Part shown: piece by piece, positions 56,881-64,000 of the stretch | Numbering within the stretch: the first letter of the stretch is position 1 | Layout of the letters: each line of letters starts with the position of its first letter | NCBI RefSeq assembly: GCF_043290135.1 | Contig: NW_027464602.1 | Location: 3,348,001-3,412,000 of the forward strand | Length of the DNA stretch: 64,000 nucleotides | Direction of reading: 5' to 3' | Source of the DNA: Rhipicephalus microplus | Taxonomy: Eukaryota; Arthropoda; Arachnida; Ixodida; Ixodidae | Position numbers and translations under genes: made by a program | The notes under the pieces: generated by a model | Told to the model about the DNA's origin: nothing | Seen by the model: the letters and a program-made list of their open reading frames with translations, nothing else | The model's database searches: none

Positions 56881-59800
56881 GCTAGCCCATTGCGCAACGG
56901 AGACAGCCTTGCTCCAATCTCAACACCATCAGAAAATATCTTCAAAGCTATTAGCGCAAAGAAAAAAAGCGCCGCACCACCACCGGGTGGGCTCGAACAT
57001 CCAACCTTTCGGTTAACAGCCGATCGCGCTAGCCAATTGCGCCACGGAGACAGTCCTGCTCCACTCTCACCACCATCAGAACATATCTTCAAAGCTATCA
57101 GAACAAAGAAAAAAAAGCGCCACGCCATCATCGGGTGGGCTCGAACCTCCAACCTTTCGGTTAACAACCGATCGCGCAAGCCAATTGCACCACGGAGACA
57201 GTCCTGCTCCACACTCACCACCGTCAAAACATTTCTTCAGAGCTATCACCCCAAAGAAAAAAAAGCGCCGCACCACCACCGGGTAGGCTCGAAACTCCAA
57301 CCTTTCGGTTAACAGCCGATCGCGCTAGCCAATTGCGCCATGGAGACAGTCCTGCTCCACTCTCACCACCATCAGAACATATCTTCAAAGCCATCAGCCC
57401 AAAGAAAAAAAAGCACCGCACCACCACCGGGTGGGCTCGAACCTCCAACCTTTCGGTTAACAGCCAATCGCGCTAGCCAATTGCGCCACGGAGACAGTCC
57501 TGCTCCACTCTCACCACCATCAGAACATATCTTCAAAGCTATTAGCGCAAAGATAAAAAGCGCCGCGCCACCACCGGGTGGGCTCGAACCTCCAACCTTT
57601 CGGTTAACAGCCGATCGCGCTAATCCAATGCGCCACGGGGACAGTCTTGCTCCACTCTCACCACCATCAGAACATATCTTCAAAGCTATCAGCGCAAAGA
57701 AAAATAGCGCCGCACCACCACCGGGTGGGCTCGAACCTCCAACCTTTCGGTTAACAGCCGATCGCGCTAGCCAATTGCGCCACGGAGACAGTCTTGCTCC
57801 ACGCTCAACACCATCAGAACATATCTTCAAAGCTACAAGCGCAAAGAAAAAAAAGCGCCGCACCACCTCCGGGTGGGCTCGAACCTCCAACATTTCGGTT
57901 AACAGCCAATCGCCTTAGCCAATAGCGCCACAAAGACAGTCCTGCTCCACTCTCACCACCATCAGAACATATCTTCAAAGCTATCAGCACAAAGAGAAAA
58001 AAGCGCCGCACCACCACCGGGTGGGCTCGAAACTCCAACCTTTCGGTTAACAGCCGATCGCGCTAGCCAAATGCGCCAGGGAGACAGTCCTGCTTCACTC
58101 TCACCACCATCAGAACATATCTTCAAAGCTATTAGCGCAAAGAAAAAAAGCGCCGCGCCACCTTCGGGTGGGCTCGAACCTCCAACCTTTCGGTTAACAG
58201 CCGATCGCGCTAACCCATTGCGCCACGGGGACAGTCTTGCTCCACTCTCACCACTATCAGAACATATCTACAAAGCTATCAGCGCAAAGAAAAAAAGCGC
58301 CGCACCACCACCGGGTGGGCTCGAACCTCCAACCTTTCGGTTAACAGCCGATTGTGCAAGCCAATTGCGCCACGGAGACAGTCCTGCTCCACTCTCACCA
58401 CCATCAGAACATATCTTCAAAGCTATCAGCCTAAAGAAAAAAAGCACCGCACCACCACCGGGTGGGCTCGAACTTCCAGCCTTTCGGTTAACAGCCAATC
58501 GCGCTAGCCAATTGCCCCACGGAGACAGCCCTGCTTCACTCTCACCACCATCAGAACATATCTTCAAAGCTATCAGCACAAAGAAAAAAAAGCGCCACAC
58601 CATCATCGGGTGGGCTCGAACCTCCAACCTTTCGGTTAACAGCCGATCGCGCAAGCCAATTGCGCCACGGAGACAGTCCTGCTCCACACTCACCACCGTC
58701 AAAACATTTCTTCTGAGCTATCACCCCAAAGAAAAAAAAGCGCCGCACCACCACCGGGTGGGCTCGAACCTCCAATCTTTCAGTTAACAGCCGATCGCGC
58801 TAGCCGATTGCGCCACGGAGACAGTCCTGGTCCACTCTCACCACCATCAGAACATATCTTCAAAGCTATCAGCGCAAAGAAAAAAAAGCGCCGCGCCACC
58901 ACCGGGTGGGCTCGAACCTCCAACCTTTCGGTTAACAGCCGATCGCGCTAACCCATTGCGCCACGGGGACAGTCTTCCTCCATTCTCACCACAATCAGAA
59001 CATATCTTCAAAGCTATCAGCGCAAAGAAAAAAAAGCGCCGCACCACCACCGGGTGGGCTCGAACCTCCAACCTTTCGGTTAACAGCCGATCGCGCTAGC
59101 CAATTGCGCCACAGAGACAGTCTTGCTCCACTCTCAACACCATCAGAACATATCTTCAAAGCTACAAGCGCAAAGAAAAAAAAGCGCCGCATCACCACCA
59201 CCGGGTGGGCACGAACCTCCAACCTTTCGGTTAACAGCCGATCGCGCTAGCCAATTGCGCCACGGGGACAGTCTTGCTCCACTCTCACCACCATCAGAAC
59301 ATATCTTCAAAGCTATCAGCGCAAAGAAAAAAAAGCGCCGCACCACCACCGGGTGGGCTCGAACCTCCAACCTTTCGGTTAACAGCCGATCGCGCCAGCC
59401 AATTGCGCCAGGGAGACAGTCCTGCTCCACTCTCACCACCATCAGAACATATCTTCAAAGCTATCAGCCCAAAGAAAAAAAGCACCGCACCACCACCGGG
59501 TGGGCTGGAACCTCCAACCTTTCGGTTAACAGCCAATCGCGTTAGCCAATTGCGCCACGGAGACAGTCCTGCTCCACTCTCACCACCATCAGAACATATC
59601 TTAAAGCTATCAGCACAAAGAGAAAAAAGCGCCGCACCACCACCGGGTGGGCTCGAAACTGCAACCTTTCGGTTAACAGCCGATCGGGCTAGCCAATTGC
59701 GCCATGGAGACAGTCCTGCTCCACTCTCACAACCATCAGAACATATCTTCAAAGCTATTACCACAAAGAAAAAAAGCGCCGCAACACCACCGGGTTGGCT

Positions 59801-60500
59801 CGAACCTCCAACCTTTCGGTTAACAGCCGATCGCGCTAGCCAATTGCGCCAAGAAGACAGTCCTGCTGCACTCTCACCACCATCAGAACATATCTTCAAA
59901 GCTATTACCGCAAAGAAAAAAGCAACACACCACTCCCGGGAGGGCTCGAAATTCCAACCTTTCGGTTAACAGCCGATCGCGCTAGCCCATTGCGCCACGG
60001 AGACAGTCTTGCTCCACTCTCACCACCATCAGAACATATCTTCAAACTATCAGCGCAAAAAAAGCGCAGCACCACCACCGGGTGGGCTCGAAATTCCAAC
60101 CTTTTGGTTAACAGCCGATCGCGCTTGCCCATTGCGCCACGGGGACAGTCTTGCTCCACTCTCACCACCATCAGAACATATCATCAAAGCTATCAGCCCA
60201 AAGAAAAAAAAGCGCCGCACCACCACCGGGTGGGCTCGAACCTTCAACCTTTCGGTTAACAGCCGATCGCACTAGCCAATTGCGCCACGGAGGCAGTCGT
60301 GCTCCACTCTTACCACCATCAGAACATATCTTCAAAGCTATCAGCACAAAGAAAAAGCAACACACCACTCCCGGGAGGGCTCGAACCTCCAACTTTTCGG
60401 TTAACAGCCGATCGCGCTTGCCAATTGCTCCACGGAGACAGTCCTGCTCCACTCTCACCACCATTAGAACATATCTTTCAAGCTATCAGCCCAAAGAAAA
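56881..60500 (-). repeat. higher-order repeat in block D, copy 2
   Basis: Partner of the preceding unit. Around 59.2 kb it has one additional monomer compared with copy 1 (offset 3536 bp at 56369 and 59905). The internal gains and losses in whole-monomer steps show continuing unequal exchange. Edges are approximate. Confidence 0.65.
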
Positions 60501-63500
60501 AAAAAGCGCCGCACCACCACCGGGTGGGCTCGAACCTCCAACCTTTTGGTTAACGGCCGATCGCGCTAGCCAATTGCGCCACGGAGACAATCGTGCTCCA
60601 CGCTCACCAACATCAGAAAATATCTTCAAAGCTATCATCGCAAAGAAAAAAGCAATACACCCCACCCGGGAGGGCTCGAACCTCCAACTTTTCGGTTAAA
60701 AGCCGATCGCGCTAGCCAATGGCGCCACGGGGACAGTCCTGCTCCACTCTCACCACCGTCAGAACATTTCTTCAGAGCTATCAGCCTAAAGAAAAAAAGC
60801 GCCGCACCACCACCGGGTGGGCTCGAACCGACAACCTTTCGGTTGACAGCCGATCGCGCTAGCCAATTGCGCCACAGAGACAGTCGTGCTTCACTCTCAC
60901 CACCGTCAGACCATTTCTTCAGAGCTATCGCCCCAAAGAAAAAAAAGCGCCGCACCACCACCGGGTGGGCTCGAACCTCCACCCTTTCGGTTAAAAGTTG
61001 ATCGCGCTAGCCAATTGCGCCACGGAGACAGTCCTGCTCCACTCTCACCACCGTCAGAACATTTCTTCAGAGCTATCAGCCCAAAGAAGAAAAAGCGCCG
61101 CACCACCACCGGGTGGGCTCGAAACTCCAACCTTTCGGTTATCAGCCGATCGCGCTAGCCAATTGCGCCATGAAGACAGTCCTGCTCCACTCTCACCACC
61201 ATCAGAACATATCTTCAAAGCTATTAACGCAAAGAAAAAAAGCGCCGCGCCACCACCGGGTGGGTTCGAACCTCCAACCTTTCGTTTAACAGCCAATCGC
61301 GCTAGCCAATTGCGCCACGGAGACAGTCCTGCTCCACTCTCACCACCATCAGAACATATCTTCAAAGCTATCAGCACAAAGAAAAAAAAGCGCCGCACCA
61401 CCACCGGGTAGGCTCGAAACTCCAACCTTTCGGTTAACAGCCGATCGCGCTAGCCAATTGCGCCATGGAGACAGTCCTGCTCCACTCTCACCACCATCAG
61501 AACATATCTTCAAAGTTATTACCACAAAGAAAAAAGCAACACACCACTCCTGGGAGGGCTCGAACCTCCAACCTTTTGGTTAACAGCCGATCGCGCAAGC
61601 CAATTGCGCCACGGAGACAGTCCTGCTCCACTCTCACCACCATCAGAACATATCTTCAAAGCTATTAGCGCAAAGAAAAAAAGCGCCGCGCCACCACCGG
61701 GTGGGCTCGAACCTCCAACCTTTCGGTTAACAGCCGATCGCGCTAACCCAATGCGCCACGGGGACAGTCTTGCTCCACTCTCACCACCATCAGAACATAT
61801 CTTCAAAGCTATCAGCGCAAAGAAAAAAAAGCGCCGCACCACCACCGGGGGGCTCGAACCTCCAACCTTTCGGTTAACAGCCGATCGCGCTAGCCAATTG
61901 CGCCACGGAGACAGTCTTGCTCCTCTCTCAACACCATCAGAACATATCTTCAAAGCTACAAGCGCAAAGAAAAAAAAGCGCCGCACCACCACCGGGTGGG
62001 CTCGAACCTCCAACCTTTCGGTTAACAGCCAATCGCGTTAGCCAATTGTGCCACAGAGACAGTCCTGCTCCACTCTCACCACCATCAGAACATATCTTCA
62101 AAGCTATCAGCACAAAGAGAAAAAAGCGCCGCACCACCACCGGGTGGGCTCGAAACTCCAACCTTTCGGTTAACAGCCGATCGCGCTAGCCAATTGCACC
62201 ATGGAGACAGTCCTGCTCCACTCTCACCACCGTCAGAACATATCTTCAAAGCTATTACCACAAAGAAAAAAGCAACACACCACTCCTGGGAGGGCTCGAA
62301 ACTCCAACCTTTCGGTTAACAGCTGATCGCGCTAGCCCATTGCGCCACGGAGACAGCCTTGCTCAAATCTCAACACCATCAGAACATATCTTCAAAGCTA
62401 TTAGCGCAAAGAAAAAAAGCGCCGCACCACCACCGGGTGGGCTCGAACATCCAACCTTTCGGTTAACAGCCGATCGCGCTAGCCAATTGCGCCACGGAGA
62501 CAGTCCTGCTCCACTCTCACCACCATCAGAACATATCTTCAAAGCTATGAGTGCAAAGAAAAAAGCAGCACACCACTCCCGGGAGGGCTCGAAACTCCAA
62601 CCTTTCGGTTAACAGCCGATCGCGCTAGCCCATTGCGCCACGGGGACAGTCTTGCTCCACTCTCACCACCATCAGTACATATCTTCAAAGCTATCAGCAC
62701 AAAGAAAAAAAAACGCCGCACCACCACCGGGTGGGCTCGAACCTCCAACCTTTCGGTTAACAGCCGATCGCGCAAGGCAATTGCGCCACGGAGACAGTCC
62801 TGCACCACTCTCACCACCATCAGAACATATCTTCAAAGCTATCTGCCCAAAGAAAAAAAGCACCGCACCACCACCGGGTGGGCTCGAACCTCCAACCTTT
62901 CGGTCAACAGGTAATCGCGCTAGCCAATTGCGCCACGGAGACAGTCCTGCTCCACTCTCACCACCATCAGAACATATCTTCAAAGCTATCAGCACAAAGA
63001 AAAAAATGCGGCACACCATCACCGCGTGGGCTCGAACCTCCAACCTTTCGGTTAACAGCCGATCGCGCTAGCCAAATGCGCCACGGAGACAGTCGTGCTC
63101 CACTCTCACCACCATCAGAACATATCTTCAAAGCTATCAGCCCAAAGAAAAAAAAGCGCCGCACCACCTCCGGGTGGGCTCGAACCTCCAACCTTTCGGT
63201 TAACAGCCGATCGCGCTAGCCTATTGCCCCACGGAGACAGTCGTGCTCCACTCTCACCACCGTCAGAACATTTCTTCAGAGCTATCACCCCAAAGAAAAA
63301 AAAGAGCCGCAGCACCACCGGGTGGGCTCGAACCTCCAACCTTTCGGTTAACAGCCGATCGCGCTAGCCAATTGCGCCACGAAGACAGTCCTGCTGCACT
63401 CTCACCACCATCAGAACATATCTTCAAACTATCAGCGCAAAAAAAAGTGCCGCACCACCACCGGGTGGGCTCGAAACTCCAACCTTTTGGTTAACAGCCG

Positions 63501-64000
63501 ATCGCGCTAGCCAATTGCGCCACAGAGACAATCTTGCTCCACTTTCAACACCATCAGAACATATCTTCAAAGCTACAAGCGCAAAGAAAAAAAAGCGCCG
63601 CACCACCACCGGGTGGGCTCGAACCTCCAACCTTTCGGTTAACAGCCGATCGCGCTAGCCAATTGCGCCACAGGGACAGTCTTGCTCCACCCTCACCACC
63701 ATCAGAACATATCTTCAAAGCTATCAGCGCAAAGAAAAAAAAGCGCCGCACCACCACCGGGTGTGCTCGAACCTCCAACCTTTCGGTTAACAGCCGATCG
63801 CGCTAGCCAATTGCGCCAGGGAGACAGTCCTGCTCCACTCTCACCGCCATCAGAACATATCTTCAAAGCTATCAGCCCAAAGAAAAAAAAGCACCGCACC
63901 ACCACCGGGTGGGCTCGAACCTCCAACCTTTCGTTTAACAGCCAATCGCGCTAGCCAATTGCGCCACGGAGACAGTCCTGCTCCACTCTCACTACCATCA

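Larger units (their letters stand above)
45890..64000 (-). repeat. tRNA-Asn-derived tandem array, block D
   Basis: About 122 monomers, cut off by the window end, same orientation as the other blocks. The first 12 bases are the right LINE target copy. Several long runs are shared with other parts of the window: 46147-47800 with 54685-56400 and 58071-59970; 52200-53000 with 23641-24400 and 63243-64000; 60151-61150 with 21725-22700 and 3600-4560. The long open frames here (for example 47051-48037, 53660-54532 and 53692-54504) arise where neighbouring monomers are 147 bp, a multiple of three; they are not genes. Confidence 0.95.

Noticed and set aside
1..64000. CRISPR-like repeat-spacer array
   Set aside because: Both parts of the monomer are conserved and the unit is 148 bp with a tRNA fold; there are no variable spacers and no cas genes, and the context is eukaryotic.
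1..64000. Cluster of functional tRNA-Asn genes
   Set aside because: The shared consensus has mismatches in three stems and only wobble pairs at the acceptor end, and anticodons vary, so functional tRNAs are unlikely for most copies; a few could still be transcribed.

Overview
The window is eukaryotic and most likely comes from a hard tick. The support is a tick-type tRNA-derived SINE of the kind I know as Ruka-like, a decayed Penelope-like element whose 3' end resembles repeats common in tick transcripts, GT-AG introns with an AATAAA signal, and a LINE of the kind labelled 'tick transposon'. These are family recognitions by eye, and the species cannot be fixed.

About two thirds of the window (1-9480 and 20768-64000, less two insertions) is one kind of DNA: a head-to-tail array of a roughly 148-bp monomer, which I estimate at 290 copies. 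Read on the minus strand, each monomer carries a 73-nt tRNA-Asn(GTT)-like sequence with A box and B box, then usually an oligo-T run that would terminate RNA polymerase III, then a spacer of about 65 nt leading to the next copy. The shared consensus has mismatches in the acceptor, anticodon and T stems, so it looks like an amplified tRNA pseudogene with its Pol III signals kept rather than a set of working tRNA-Asn genes. Long-range copying is visible: stretches of about 23 monomers (3.39 kb) are repeated nearly unchanged at 34.25-41.0 kb and again at about 53-61 kb.

Two full-length retrotransposons interrupt the array. A Ty3/gypsy LTR element (24555-29794) has LTRs differing at two positions and intact gag and pol frames. 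An I-group-like LINE (41290-45889) has both ORFs intact, a 17-bp hairpin at its 5' end and a 12-bp target duplication. Both sit at the same point of the monomer, 35-36 bp upstream of a tRNA-like 5' end, in the same orientation. Uninterrupted copies of both target sites exist elsewhere in the window.

The single-copy island (9481-20767) holds three exons of a DUF4806-like gene (16082-19846). Its large intron contains a pogo-like transposon nested inside another pogo-like element. The island also has the SINE with a 14-bp target duplication (9743-9983), a minus-strand Penelope-like fragment with GIY-YIG remains (about 12213-13200), a Harbinger-like MITE (13586-13806), a near-perfect palindrome (about 10643-10720) and short tandem repeats at 17.9-18.3 and 20.4-20.76 kb. 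No bacterial gene, CRISPR array or rRNA gene is seen. The many open frames inside the array are by-products of the repeat and are not annotated as genes.
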